Below are positions 22,914 through 35,071 of a DNA stretch of 64,000 bases, in pieces. Source of the DNA: Loripinus fragilis (Eukaryota > Mollusca > Bivalvia > Lucinida > Lucinidae); the NCBI GenBank assembly GCA_964019695.1, contig OZ026531.1, positions 3,180,201 to 3,244,200 on the forward strand, given 5' to 3'. The translations under genes and the position numbers were made by a program. The notes under the pieces are model-generated. The model was given only the letters and a program-made list of their open reading frames with translations, was not told the DNA's origin and made no database searches. Every line of letters starts with the position of its first letter. Position 1 is the stretch's first letter.

Positions 22914-23131
22914 ACATGAGATTTCCAACAATGTGGTATGTGCGACCAGCAAACACACAGATCAGCCTGCTCATATGCGCAATCTGATCAGAGTCCTTGT
23001 CAATCACTTGAATATTCTATGACAGTTAAGCGACTGACTGAATGTCTAAGCTTAAAAGGAGGCTAGGCAGGCTCCTCTGAATCAATTCATGTCTAAATGC
23101 CAATTGTTCGAAATCACATGTAACGGCTCAT
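22914..23131 (+). mobile_element. MITE, TTGAGCCGCGACATG family, copy 2
   Basis: Begins TGAGCCGCGACATGAGATTT and ends in the complementary CACATGTAACGGCTCA. The interior is shared with the copies at 24421 and 35293. Confidence 0.8.
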
Positions 23132-23300
23132 TTATATTTGGTTTTTTTGGCAAAAAAAAACAAACAAACAAAATAAAAACAAAACAAAAACAAAAAACAC
23201 ACAAATATGAGCCAACAAAATACAGCTTCGGATTCAGCCACACAACAAGCAATAACCCTTAGTATGTTGGTATCTGTATTGTCGGAAGGTAGAATGAGTT

Positions 23301-23591
23301 CATGCGCGGATAAAGAAAGTTTTGCCAGAGAGGTCCACTTTTTTTCTTTTTTTTTTTGATAAGGGGAAAGAGGTCCAAAAAGCTCTAAAAGCGGGCCATT
23401 ATCGGCCCGCCAGTGAAACGCCATTTAAATGGCGTTTAGCTGGCGGGCCGATGATGACCAACATTGAATGCTGGCTTGGCAGCTTTGTGATACTTCAGGG
23501 GATCCGGACCAGTATTGCTAAGAAACCCTATATTTTGTGATTTTCAGGGGGGATGGGTCCGGACCCCCTGTCCCCCTCTTGATCCGCGCAT
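23301..23591 (+). mobile_element. MITE, CATGCGCGGAT / GCGGGCC-hairpin family, copy A
   Basis: The ends are CATGCGCGGATAAAGAAAGT (left) and CTTGATCCGCGCAT (right). The centre is a strong hairpin (GCGGGCCATTATCGGCCCGC ... GCGTTTAGCTGGCGGGCC). The stretch AAACCCTATATTTTGTGATT plus GGGTCCGGACCCCCTGTCC near the right end is diagnostic. Related copies lie at 27089-27390, 41561-41726, 58991-59286 and 59398-59742. Confidence 0.75.
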
Positions 23592-23740
23592 AGTGTTTCA
23601 AAGCGTTTCAACGTAGAGGAAACCTCGTCTTAAACGGGACTTCTAATAAAGGGGGGCATATTCTTTATCTAAAAGTCTCATATAAGAATAGGCAATAACT
23701 TTAAAAGGAATGTCGTATTAAATTGAGAAACCGCAAAAAA
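23592..23740. other. no feature recognised
   Basis: Short spacer between the MITE and the candidate minus-strand gene. Confidence 0.3.
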
Positions 23741-24007
23741 TTAAACTAAGCCAAAATGTGAGTATTTTAAAATCACACATTTGCAGCTCACTTTTTTGCC
23801 TATAAAATATGCTTGACAGTAGATTCCACGTTGTTCAAAGTAAAGTGAAGATGGACATCCTTTCTTTATACAACACCACTCAAATTCATCATGCCAATCC
23901 TTCGATTTCCTATTTTTTGTTACTGTGCCTGCTCTTGCCACCATATTATTGTCCAGTGTTTGAAGAAGACATAGCGCTAAAGTGCAGACCAACAAAGCGC
24001 CCCTCAT
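23741..24007 (-). CDS. candidate small secreted cysteine-rich protein (or its first exon)
   Basis: From ATG at 24007 the minus strand reads 88 codons. MRGALLVCTLALCLLQTL is a good signal peptide with cleavage plausible near VARA (residues 23-26). The predicted mature part is basic and has six cysteines: CC at residues 47-48, then C-x4, x12, x10 and x1 spacings (WCCIKKGC, IYCQAY, VSCKC). The frame stays open upstream to 24124, but the signal peptide fixes this Met as the better start. A GGCAAAAAA|GTGAGC sequence at 23791 is a strong splice donor, so the protein may continue in an exon to the left rather than stop at 23741. No family is recognised and function is unknown. No MITE overlaps the frame. 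It could still be a chance frame. Confidence 0.45.
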   Translation of the reverse strand: MRGALLVCTLALCLLQTLDNNMVARAGTVTKNRKSKDWHDEFEWCCIKKGCPSSLYFEQRGIYCQAYFIGKKVSCKCVILKYSHFGLV

Positions 24008-24420
24008 ACTTCGATAGCTTGTTTGTTTGTCTTGATGCTTTACACCTCGGTCAACAACTGTCAGCGATGTCGGGGCAGTGAGAGGGTTCTTAACTGAGAC
24101 GGTTCTTTTGGACACCCAAAACATATGCTAAAACTAATGGATAAACAATATTTACAATTTTACACTGAACATATTTGTTTATCTACACCTGTGACTATGG
24201 CAAAACTATAATCACTATTACAAATAAAAACCAAACAAATTGACTGAAACAATATGAAACGCAACAGAGATTTCGCTACTTATAGCATAAGCGCTAAAGC
24301 CCCCTTTAAACGCAAAAAAGTAAGCGAGTATGGCCAGTAAATGACACAAACATATACTGCGTTCTGCGGCTACACCCACAAAAAGGACGTTAGTGTTATA
24401 TGGCTTAAATTGGAATAAAA

Positions 24421-24662
24421 TTGAGCCGCGACATGCGATTTCCAACAATGTGGTATGTGCGACCAGCAAAGCGTCAGATCAGCCTGCGCATACGCGCAGT
24501 CTGATCAGAGCCTTAGCTAGTCGCTTGAATATTATATGAGTGTTAATCTACTGACTGAACATTATTTTAGGTTTCTAGGCTTAAAAGGAGACTGCACAGG
24601 CTCGTCTGAGTCTACACTTGTCAAAATACCACATTGTTGGAAATCACGTGTCGTGGCTCAAT
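24421..24662 (+). mobile_element. MITE, TTGAGCCGCGACATG family, copy 3
   Basis: A complete copy: TTGAGCCGCGACATGCGATT at the left and the complementary CACGTGTCGTGGCTCAA at the right, with the internal hairpin GCGCATACGCGC. It is about 240 bp with no coding capacity. Confidence 0.85.
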
Positions 24663-25197
24663 TGTAAATTACTATCCATTCGTGATGGGTTTGTCTTATT
24701 GATAAGGGTAAAAATATAAAACTAAACATCTCTAGGCAACTCGTAGAATTCAATATGGCATCCAATTGGGTAGATATATTTTAAGATCTTACAGTACTAT
24801 GTCAATATCATCCAAAAGCCTGTGTTTTTTGACTCATTATATACATTGTTTGGACCAAAAAGAGTCCAAAATGTTACCCATGTATTATATTGAAAATTTA
24901 CATTCACAGTGTAGTTACATGTACCTTAGTTGAAACCAACATTTCTGGCGGCTTGCATTTCCAAATGCAAAACGTTGAAATACCATATGATCTAGACCGC
25001 GCCTCTAGGCGGAGTAACGTCTACGTCAGCCAATAACGTTCTTTGTTTATCGACGTTCACGTATCGCCACGGCGTTTTGCTCACGCGTTTCGCTCCCTGT
25101 CACAACACCTCCGTTACAAATGAAATATTTCATTTTATAAGGATAACTGACGGGACTGGGTGGAAGATAATTAAGTGTATTTGATTGATTTTATAAA
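24663..25197. other. no gene recognised
   Basis: AT-rich, with a locally GC-richer patch at 24990-25115 (GCGCCTCTAGGCGG, CGTATCGCC) but no open frame or known motif. Confidence 0.35.
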
Positions 25198-25347
25198 ATG
25201 TAAATATAAGGATTGCAATTCATATCTTAAGCTTGCACTGGATGTTGAAAACACACTATTTTAATGTTTCTGAGACACATACATTCAAATAGCTAATGTT
25301 TTTCAACATCCAGTGCAAGCTTAAAATAAGAATTTCAATCCTTAAGT
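25198..25347. repeat. 150-bp inverted repeat
   Basis: CTTAAGCTTGCACTGGATGT then TGAAAA at 25228-25253 is mirrored at 25300-25325, and the pairing extends outward through AAGGATTG(C/A)AATTC. The arms are about 48 bp with a loop of about 50 bp. Confidence 0.75.
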
Positions 25348-25704
25348 GAAGCTGGTTTCCCATTGGTCTTTCATCGGAGTGAAATAAATATGGTATCCAA
25401 GATGTCCCCAAAATCTACAGAATTTGATTTTTTGTCCATATTTAAGCTTTTTTGACATTTTTGTTTAAAAAATACCATACAATTACAATGTATAAACTCC
25501 TGTGGTTTAATCAAATAAAAACAGAACACGATGTGACTGAATGCTGTCGTTAAAACTAATGTCGAAAATACATGCTATGCAAATTTTGAAATAAAATTTT
25601 AACCCACAATTATACTAAAGTGAAAAGCATCCAAAATCAACAACATAAATCAGCACAATAATTGTAACAAATGGACTGTGACATAATCACCATAGCTACT
25701 GCCA

Positions 25705-25741
25705 GGGCTACTACTACTATGACTACTACTACTACTACAAA

Positions 25742-25785
<44 letters not shown>

Positions 25786-25786
25786 A
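25705..25786 (+). repeat. (CTA)n microsatellite
   Basis: About 26 CTA units with minor interruptions (ATGACTACT, CAAATACT) in the first third. Confidence 0.95.
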
Positions 25787-26167
25787 TGATAATTATAATA
25801 AGTAGAAGAAAACATTAATTATAGTAATACTGTAACTCAGATAGACTTTGTGTCGTTTTGAAAGAGTCTGCACAAAATTGCTACCAGAGTGAAGGTGTGC
25901 AACATGATGATTGAAATGCCACCCGAAATTAAGCAAAACTTCAACCCGCTGAAAGTGTGTAAGCTCATTTATCATATGACGTCGCGTCTGGGAGTGAAAT
26001 AACGCCATGCAATAAAATCTGTAAACCACTAGTGGTTTATCGATTTACGAGAAACGTTATGGCGTCCATAACAACGTTGCGTACATAATGACAAAATTAT
26101 AACGTTTTTACGCCAGAAACGAGATTTCAAAGTATTTTGTCATATAATAAATAGAATCTAACAATCG

Positions 26168-26285
26168 TGCTCTTGTATTATTGAATCTATTAAACTCGTT
26201 GCGAAAAAGAGATAAAATGCTCGGCAAGCCTCGCATTTTATCTCTTTTCCTCAACTCGTTTAATAAATTCAATAAAACATGAGCA
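26168..26285. repeat. 118-bp palindrome
   Basis: The arms GTGCTC(T/A)TG...TATTGAAT and GAGATAAAATGC pair over about 55 bp around a 12-nt loop (TCGGCAAGCCTC). It is probably a palindromic MITE. Confidence 0.75.
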
Positions 26286-26443
26286 CTCATGTAAGATCCT
26301 CTATATATCCAATCCTTAGACCCATAGCCCCTTCCAGGAAGTTTTCAAAGCCCATCGACCCGCTCTGGAAACCAAAGCAGCTAATAAAATCGCGAAAATC
26401 TGAGCGAATCTCAGGACAGGTATGTTGAAGACAACAGAGGAGG

Positions 26444-26663
26444 TACTGTAGATTCGGAAATTTTCGCGAGAATTTTATTTTCGCGAAAAGTATTAAAAGA
26501 CATATTAGTGATGAGAGAAATTCGCGATTAAGGCAAGATTTACCTATATCAATAAACGACAGAGTGATTTTGCCATTTCCCGAGGGTTTTATGTTCACGA
26601 AACCTCGCATATGCGAAGTTTCGCGAAAATAAAGTCCTCGCGAAAATTTCCGAATTTACAGTA
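26444..26663. mobile_element. 220-bp MITE with TACTGTA...TTCGCG ends
   Basis: Terminal inverted repeats of about 40 bp: TACTGTAGATTCGGAAATTT then TCGCGAG at the left, and the complement ending CGAATTTACAGTA at the right. A TA at each end suggests a Tc1/mariner-type target site. It is non-coding and rich in TTCGCGAA. Confidence 0.8.
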
Positions 26664-26774
26664 TGTGGCACAACCAAGCCCCATCGATGGATACCTAAAG
26701 CCTGGTGGAATAAGGAAGATGATGTCATCACAACCAAGCATGGAAGGCTGTTTACTGCACAGGGCCATCATAAT

Positions 26775-26998
26775 TGGGCCTCGAGGCGACAAAACCTGTC
26801 TTCGAGGCTTCTGGCAAAGTGAGGTTCAAACCAGCCTGCTCAGTTATAGATACTACCTAGAAAATTGAAAGTTTGCTCATGGCAAGTTTAGATATGATAG
26901 TTTCCAAAGAGAGAAAACGAAAGCGCAGATCAGACTGCACTGATACGCAGGCTGGTCTGGGCCTTTGTTGTTCATAACCCCCCCCCCCCCCCCCCCCC
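26775..26998. mobile_element. decayed MITE (TGGGCC family) ending in a C21 tract
   Basis: Starts TGGGCCTCGAGGCGACAAAA, CCTGTCTTCG, as in the complete copy at 11569-11808. The internal GCGCAGATCAGAC and CGCAGGCTGGTCTGGGCC are present. The right terminal repeat is lost, and the copy runs into an uninterrupted C run (26978-26998). Confidence 0.65.
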
Positions 26999-27088
26999 GA
27001 TGACCTCTGACACTGACAATCACATCGCCAGACGTGTGGTCAACATGCACGCCACGAGGCAAACAAGATGGTCCATGATAGTATTAAT

Positions 27089-27390
27089 ACATGTGCGGAT
27101 CCAGAGAGTGTTGTCAGAGGGGGTCCATATCAAATCTGACAAGGTTTTTCCTCAGTTTAGAGAGTTTAGAGGGGAGAGAGGATCTAAATACCTCTAAATG
27201 CGAGCCATCATTGGCTGCCAGAGTTTCGCTGGTGGGCCAATAAAGGCCCAACATTTGATGCTTGCTTGGTGGCTTTGTGATTTCCCAGGATATCTGGACC
27301 AGTATTGCTAAGGAACCCTATAGATTTGTGACCATCTAGGAGGGAGCGGGTTCTGGACGCCCTGTCAGCCCGCTCTAAATCCAGGCATGT
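27089..27390 (+). mobile_element. MITE, CATGCGCGGAT family, copy B
   Basis: CATGTGCGGATCCAGAGAGT at the left, a degenerate hairpin (GAGCCATCATTGGCTGCCAG), then GGACCAGTATTGCTAAGGAA and AACCCTATAGATTTGTGA near the right. It ends at about CCAGGCATG. It is more decayed than copy A. Confidence 0.65.
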
Positions 27391-28389
27391 GATATCTCAT
27401 GCCACACCATTTACACGAGAAAGGAGGGAGACAAACAAATTAAGAATGATGCTGGGGAAATGTAAATTAGCGAGGAGGCAAAGCAGAATGCCTGGGCTGA
27501 ACATTATGGAAGGGGTTTCTTAAAGTCGAGTTTAAGTGGGACCCTGAACACCAGTCCAGCGAGACACTGTTTGAAGGCCCACATATACCAATCACTGCTG
27601 ACATGGTGTAACATGTATGCTGCTAATCTGTTTTAATATGTTGTTTATTAAGTTTCTGTTGACCCAGAAATTGGAGATATTGGCAGTAAACAAGTTCTTG
27701 GAAACAAGATGTTTATTTGATCATAAAATTTTTTCTGGAAGGAGACTAATAATCTAGAAATTATAAATGCATTGTTTCCGGAAAAGTCCAGAATTCCCTA
27801 GATTTTCTTTTCCATGCCAATAAAAACTTTGAGCAAGTTCTGGAAGTAGGTAGAATCATTGAGAAGTTTGTGAAAATATCCAGACTAAATAAATATAGCA
27901 TATGATATCATAGTTCTTTCCTGATTATTCTGGGGCTTTCTTAAAGATTATATATAAAAGTAAATTTTCACAAGGGCATCTTTGAAATAATTTCACCATT
28001 TAAAAGTATAAACCTTTTGTGTTGAAATTCTAACCTGGAATACTTTGTGTTTAATTTATTCATTTGTGATTACTTTGTGATTACTTTGGAGATCTTCAGT
28101 TTTGGATTCAGATTTTGTATACATTTGGAATTAACTTCAAAATCTGAGGATAAGAAACTGCTGCAGAGCTTGTGTTGATAGAAATTCTGAGGAACAGCTT
28201 GGACATTTAAGGTACTGTAAATTAGACTTTCTTTGATTGTATAAATATTTCCATTGGTTTTGTAAATGGTAATTTGTTATTTTTTTTTTTTTATAAATTT
28301 TGTTAAATTTTAAAAGTGCTTTTTGCTGACTTTCCAAATACCAAATCTTGGTTTCCTGAATTTTTTTCTTGTAACGCCTGGCATGTAAC
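27391..28389. other. no gene recognised
   Basis: About 1 kb of AT-rich sequence. The end may be the worn 5' side of the LINE that follows, but no frame is readable. Confidence 0.35.
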
Positions 28390-29465
28390 ACGTGGTAAAG
28401 GAGGCCATCTCAAAGATGAATTCAAGCATAACTGCAGGTCCATCAGGCAAAGTGGTGGAGATTATCAAGGCAGCAGATGATACAGGTACCACAATGGTCT
28501 GTGATCTTGCTACATCGATTATTTGTGATGAAAAGGTTAAGGAACTAACTACCTGAAAGCAAAGTTTCAGTGTCTGTCTTTACAAGGACAAGGGTAATGC
28601 ACTGGACAGGGGCAGCTATGGAGGCCTTTTGCTTATTAAATTCTAGACAAGGTCGTCGATTGTGTCATACGACAGGTGATTGACCACTCCAAGTTTGGCT
28701 TTTCATAAGTAAGGGATATTTCGTGCAAACCAAACATCTTTTTGTCTTGATCTACATCCGAAATAAGGGTGAGGTTGGTACCGTCAAACGTGTTAGCCCT
28801 CCAATGGTTTTCTTACTGACTGTTCTATGGCGGTGCTTCTTTTGTGAATCCTAATTGTTATTTGTGTTTCGTGTTTGTCTGCCATACTGTTTTGCCTGTT
28901 CATTGCAGCCTTGCGGTCTATTGCTGGGAATGAGTTCATCTCTTGGGCTCTCTTTTATGTGATGTTTTTTTCTTTTTTGTCGCTATTCCATATGGTGTCC
29001 TGGGTTAGGTGTGGTACTTGATTTATCCATTCATGATCTTTGCCTTCCTTCTTACTTTGACACAGGAAGAGGCACTACAGCTGCAAGTTTTGTGGTTCAG
29101 TACCTGCTGGAGAAATACGTTGCAGGGAACAAACAGCTTTACAGGACCTAGAGTAGGCATTTGACTGTGTTCCTATGAAGGTTATCTGGTAAGCGCTGAG
29201 AAAGCTAGGTGTTGAGGAATGGACAGTGCGGCTAGTCAAGGGAATTCACGCCAAATGCGGGAAGCTGTGTCAGGTGTTACAGCCAAGAGTTTGAGGTGAA
29301 AGATGAGGTCCACCAGAGATAAGTACTCAATCCCCAGCTCTATACCATCGTTCTGGAATCTTTATCACTTGAGTTCCGCTCTGGGGTTTCCTGGGAGGAT
29401 ATCTATGCAAATTATTTTGTCATCATAGCTGACTCGCTTGAGGAATTCGTCAGGAGGCTCTTAAT
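28390..29465 (+). pseudogene. LINE reverse transcriptase fragment, interrupted
   Basis: Readable pieces in order are AISKMNSSITAGPSGKVVEI and LYKDKGNALDRGSYGG before the interruption, then TGRGTTAASFVVQYLLEKY, DCVPMKVIW, SLVLRNGQCG in shifted frame, SQEFEVKDEVHQ, FRSGVSWEDIYANYFVIIAD and SLEEFVRRL after it. This is the finger/palm of a non-LTR retrotransposon RT (GPSG, A-F-D-x-V, VGVHQGSVLSP and YADDLVIIA motifs). The active-site YADD is now YANY. A Penelope-like 3' fragment is inserted at 28705-29060. The copy is dead. Confidence 0.75.
28705..29060 (+). repeat. Penelope-like 3' end inserted in the LINE
   Basis: TTTCGTGCAAACCAAACATC ... GGTGAGGTTGG ... TTAGCCCTCCA ... GTGCTTCTTTTGTGAATCC ... 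TGCTGGGAATGAGTTCATCTC matches the complement of 32350-31984 and 37020-36681. The flanking LINE protein joins cleanly across it (GF|TGRGTT), so it is a genuine secondary insertion. Confidence 0.7.
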
Positions 29466-29571
29466 ATGAAAAGACACATGTCATTATCTGCCATACAGGC
29501 CTGGGCCTTCTGTAGAGATCATTTTGGTTCCCATGTGTTGTCATATTACTATGGAATCTTCCATGACAATA

Positions 29572-30190
29572 AACTTTCATATAATACAGACTTTTTAAAC
29601 TCTACTGCATATTATTTCAAGCAGCTAAAACCACATTCGCGGAAGGTGTTTATCACAATTCAATAATGCGGAGTTAAATTTACAATGCTTCACAGCCAAT
29701 ACAATCAAATGTATTGCAATATCTTCCTACACATGTCAGGTGTAAATGGTACAGAGTATGAGCAAATACAAGTGATTTTTATATATAAAAAGAGTCGTCT
29801 ATGACAATAAATCTGCCATGGAATCTTTGGGTGCAGAAACACAAGGTGCATGACTTCATATGATACAGGATTTACAGTATCATTCTTAAATTCTACAGTA
29901 TGGAACTAATTAGAATCTGAACCGAACAGAGTAGTTCTGTTATAAATCTTCTTTGTCAAGGAACTTTCATATAATACAGACTTTTTAAACTCTACTGCAC
30001 ATAAAGTACAAGCAGATGAAACCACATTCTTTGAACGTGGGATCACAATTAAATAATGCGATGTTAAATTTACAATGCTTCACGGACAATACAAACACAA
30101 GTTTGTGCTATTCAATCTTCTGTAGAAGCTCCAAGGGACTTGCAAATGACAGGTGTATATGGTACAGAGTATGATTTACAAGCAACTGGA
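29572..30190 (+). repeat. direct duplication of about 200 bp, period about 388
   Basis: ACTTTCATATAATACAGACT then TTTTAAACTCTACTGCA at 29573 recurs at 29961. Both continue to TTAAATTTACAATGCTTCAC and GGTACAGAGTATGA. About 180 bp of unrelated or more diverged sequence separates the copies. No frame is shared. The origin is unknown. Confidence 0.75.
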
Positions 30191-30659
30191 ACCACATTTC
30201 TGAGAAAATACCATCTTGAACATTACCAGAAATATTAAACCCACCCAATCAGTTTTCTATTTTTTTTATCTACTTAATTAACTGTCAGGTTGTTGAAGTG
30301 GAAGCAAAGTAGATCAGTAAAGAGACATGACACTTTAAGATCTGTTATCTACCTGACTGATGTTATTTGACTAGAATCACCATAGGATCCAGGGGGTTAG
30401 AGACTCTAAATGACCTTATTTATTGAGTTTGTGTCCTCTATAGAGTTGAATGGGTAATGTTATACCTATGAATAGATTAAGTAAGAAAATTTTACATGGT
30501 TAATGTATTATGTGGCCAGCTTCTGAGCCTCTGGCTTCTGTAGCAGACAATGCATGAATACAGAAATGCTACTACAAACAGGAGATTTACACAGGTATAT
30601 GCAGGGGCTATCTTTAATTGGCAAGTCTAATATTCATTTACAGGTTTTTGTTGTCGTCT

Positions 30660-31101
<442 letters not shown>

Positions 31102-31983
31102 TTGCTCTTTGTGTCTACCCTTAGCTCCAATCACACGTAGTAAGTGGCACCTGATGATAGATATTATGTAATATTCATAAGTGCTTAATATCGTATTTGT
31201 ACATATATTGAGTGAGCATTGTAGTTCATGATCGGCTAATTTGTTTCAATCTGATTCAGTGTAAAGTAAATATGTTTGCAGTTTTTATTTATTGTTTTAT
31301 TCCTGTATTTCCTTGGCAAGTCGACCACACAAATATGAAATAGGACGCATAGAGTTAAGCTCAAACCTACATATATTGTATTCATAAACTCAAAACAGTC
31401 ATAATATACTGAATTATATTTGTTGTTCCTATTATGGGCACTCGTCATGCACTAATGTAAATCTAATGACATGCTGTCATGCTCTCTATATAAACCTCGC
31501 TATATGCACAAAAACTGTATGTTAATGAGTAAGGTTAGCAATTCTTCTAAGAATTTTCATTATTTTTTCGACCCTATATGATAGGCCCCTGAGTCAACAG
31601 TATTTTTTTTAAAACAAGGCTTTTCCAGAAGTTCTGCATTGTATACCAAGTCCTTAATTTATGCATCCTGAACAGTAGCTATGCTTTTGTTATGTCTAAC
31701 TCATGCATTTTGTAAAGGGAGTGATCATTTTAAAAGTCTAGTGCACTTGATTTCGTAACGCGACGTCTGATTGGATAACGTCAAAATTTTGCGACAGCAT
31801 GTCGTCAGAAATAGTTTATCGACATTTATCAGTTAGGCACATCCGTTCGAACTAGATATAATATGTCGATCTAGATATGCCCACTTGCAATATATCCAGA
31901 ACGAAATATGCGTGTTTTGCCATTGATCACCATGCAAATGAACTCATAGTCAGACTAATAGCAAGAGTTGGATAAATAAGGCG
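31102..31983. other. no feature recognised
   Basis: AT-rich; nothing beyond chance frames. Confidence 0.4.
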
Positions 31984-32525
31984 AAGTAAAAAGGGTGCAA
32001 AGATCAGGAATCGATACAATCTAGTGCCACACCTGACCCAGAGTACCAATGGGAAAGTTACAAACTCATAGCCAGATACCACAAACGAGAGCCAAGAGGT
32101 CAGCCCTTTCCCAGCAGGTGACAACAAGACACATATAAAGAGACGCGCACAAAGGCAAAGCAAACACAAGACAGAAAAAAACATGAAAGATCAACAAAAG
32201 AAGTACCGCCTTGAAACGGTCAGTAATTTTTTTTCTGGAGAGCTTAAACCGGCTTCACGGCGCCAACCTCACCTTTAATTCAGATGTGGATAAAGACACA
32301 TAGATATTTGGTTTGCATGAAAGTCCCCTAACTTATCAATGCATCATCTCCCAGAACATGTAACTCAAGATATAACAAGGAGATAAAGCAAAGATAAGGG
32401 CTCGACAGTAAATAAAACTTAATACCAGAGCAAAAGAAATCCAACAGGTACACCCTGGTGGGCCCAACAAACAGCCAAAGCATCAGACCCCTACCATCTC
32501 ATCAATAGATAAGTTTTAAGTCGAA
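31984..32525 (-). repeat. Penelope-like 3' end, copy 3
   Basis: Aligns throughout with 36681-37225 (for example GGTGCAAAGATCAGGAATCG, ACCTGACCCAG, TCAGCCCTTTCCCAGCAGGT, GTGGAT(A/C)AAGACACATAG) at about 90 percent by eye. It stops before the coding part, so it is a 5'-truncated insertion. Confidence 0.8.
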
Positions 32526-32738
32526 GCATGTTTGTTCTGTGATTAATTTGGTTACCGATCAAGAATGATAACATAACATAACATTGCATAACATAAAGTT
32601 TATCTAGGCTCAAACAGAAAACAGGTCATAACCAATCAAATAAATATACAATCAGCATGCAATAATAATTTCATACAAGCAGCCATGGTGACATACATCA
32701 TGGCAGTTTGTTATCGGAGAGTGTCAAGCATTTATTAA

Positions 32739-34089
32739 TACGAGGGTCATTTGGAAAGTTTTTAGCATGACATCATAACTCCACAATGCGTTGATAAAAT
32801 GCTATTAAGTTATACATTTTTGGAAACTAGAATTCAACGGCTACTTGATGGTTTAATTTTTGTCAAAAAAGGACTCGGCGTGCACGTGCAGCACATGCTC
32901 AAAATGAGTAGGGGGTTATATACTGGCGGAAATTTTAGGCAAAATACTTGGAAAAAAAACGAAGGAAAATTGGGGACCTTCTTAGCGATCATGATTTGAC
33001 AAATTAACGATTTGGTGCCTACTATTTTTTCTATTAAAATATATTATGCGATCACTGCTTGCATGACTACCATCTTTACATTTGGAAAATGTTGACTAAT
33101 AGAGAAATGATAAACTTTCAAAAATGGGACTTTTTTCGATTTTTCTTTATACCTTTACTATAAATTATGTCACTACAGGAGCACGAAAGATGCCTATTGA
33201 GTATGTTTTTTGCTTTATTTATAGCGAACAATGTATAAAGATCACTTCGTCGCGCAAAAAATGTGGCTTGTGTTGTTCTGTATTCAAGAAAGTTATTCCT
33301 AATAACACTACCGATACTTTTCAAGAAGTGGGTTGGGTAACTTAACCCCTCACATTTTGTCGATGGCATAAGAAATTCTCATGGTATCGCGTTAACCATC
33401 ACAAAATTGATTGATTTCTACTCTCAATGTATTTTAATTTTTTTTTTGCCACCGTTTTAAATTGAAATGAGCCAGAACGTCAACTCATCACTTAACTTAC
33501 TCTACCCCATGGGAATATTATAAGTTATCTTCCCTTTGTTCTGGTTAACATAATTTATTTTGGTTTCAATACAAAGAGCATAAGGTGTGCTTGACAAAAA
33601 TAACAACGCATGGTATTTTTAAACTATTGTCGGTAAAATATTTTCAAAATATGTGCATTGTGACATGCGATTTTTAGTCAAAAAAATTAGCGCATTGCTT
33701 TGCTTTCTAGACGGCTTTGGTATTGCTGTTCCGGTATTTAGTTATTAGAAACACCCAACTCGGTTATCAATTGTATAATAACTGTACCAGATTGTGGCCT
33801 ACCAAATGGTGCAAAATTATCTAATTTCATGAACTATTGTTAATGTTCTGCACACTTTTCAAAAGGTAAAATGTTATATTTTCCACTGAAATTTTGCGTT
33901 TTCCAGTATACACACAGTACATGTATTCACAATAAAAGTGTTCGTGTCCGCATTAAAATATCCTCATGAAATTTGTGCTATAACATAGAAGAAAGATGGC
34001 TCTTTAAAATGATACCAAACATGATAGGTTTTGTAAATCGGTTACTGAGATAAAAGACCATGCTAAGAACTTTCCAAATGCCCCTCGTA
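32739..34089. mobile_element. 1.35-kb mariner-type element without transposase
   Basis: 31-bp terminal inverted repeats differing at two or three positions: the left starts TACGAGGGTCATTTGGAAAG, and the right is the complement of TACGAGGGGCATTTGGAAAG, both continuing to TTAGCATG. TA flanks each side. The length is right for a full mariner, yet no frame resembles a DDE/D transposase: the longest are 66-83 codons without recognised motifs. Either the gene has decayed completely or this is a non-autonomous derivative with unrelated filling. Confidence 0.8.
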
Positions 34090-34825
34090 CATGGTAATAA
34101 CTAGTATTTCTATTCTGAAGCAAAAATAAATTTGATCAAGTATATGCTAGTTTGGATTACAGTCAATCTCGACTCGTTTCATGTATGCTTGCTAGAAGCG
34201 TCTCCTTGGGAGTATTCTAGCAAGCATCCATGGGTACATGACCAGGTATTATCAGACTTAGTTTTAACTAGGGTTTGTATGGAATGCGTCGTTTTTGCTC
34301 GGCAGAACTGTCTGTTCAGGCATGATGTTTCGTGATGAAAATTAAGTAATCCCTTAACTGAAATCTCCATGGAACGTTTTATGTAAAAATGGAATTTTGT
34401 TAAAAGTACCCCCTTTTTCAAAACCAAATTTAAAGACGATTTTATTAATCAAACACCACAACACCATCATTTCTGTACAATAAATAGCATTTAAATGTTG
34501 CAGAAATCATGAGGTAAAGCTTTTAAAAAATCCAAATATTCTACAGAGTTCCAAAAAAATCGTCATTTTCAAGAAAGCGTAAAATTTTACAAAATTTGAG
34601 CCATGAACTTGAGCAGCGATTGACTTGTATTAAAACTTTTTATCTAATACTTTACTCTCTTTTCAAAGATAGCAAAAGAAACTAGGTTTCTACTTTATTT
34701 CTAGAGAAATGTATGGCTTGTCTAAAGGACAGGGGTTAACAATATCACCTATGGATAATTATCAGGCATTCCTTTAAATATTTTGAGCAGTGCATGATGA
34801 TATCCGTTTTTATCATTTGATAAAC
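34090..34825. other. no gene recognised
   Basis: Short opposite-strand frames only. A CTTGCTAGAAGCGTCTCC...ATTCTAGCAAGCATCC inverted word pair lies at 34188-34230. Confidence 0.35.
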
Positions 34826-35015
34826 GTGATTTCCAACAATGTGGCATTTTCATGAGTGTAGACTAAGATGAGCCTGTTTAGCTCCTTTTAAGCTTAGAAA
34901 CTCCAAATAATGGTCAGTCAGTAGCTTAATATTCATTGAATATTCAAGCGACTAGCAAAGGCTCTAATCAGACTGCGCACATACCACATTGTTTGAAATC
35001 TCATGTCGCGGCTCA
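34826..35015 (-). mobile_element. MITE, TTGAGCCGCGACATG family, copy 4 (internal deletion)
   Basis: Both ends are present (GTGATTTCCAACAATGTGGC and CTCATGTCGCGGCTCA), but the interior lacks about 45 bp around the GCGCATACGC hairpin compared with 24421-24662. Confidence 0.75.
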
Positions 35016-35071
35016 TTTGTGCTATAACTAAGTCGGCAAATTAAACCGCATTAAGCTATCTCAAAGCAGAA

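Noticed and set aside
22504..23022. 172-codon open frame as a gene
   Set aside because: Its last third lies in a MITE with four relatives in the window, and the remainder has no recognisable domain, signal peptide or splice support.
31927..32184. 85-codon hydrophobic minus-strand frame as a membrane protein
   Set aside because: Lies in the 3' untranslated region of a Penelope-like fragment and is not open in the sister copies.
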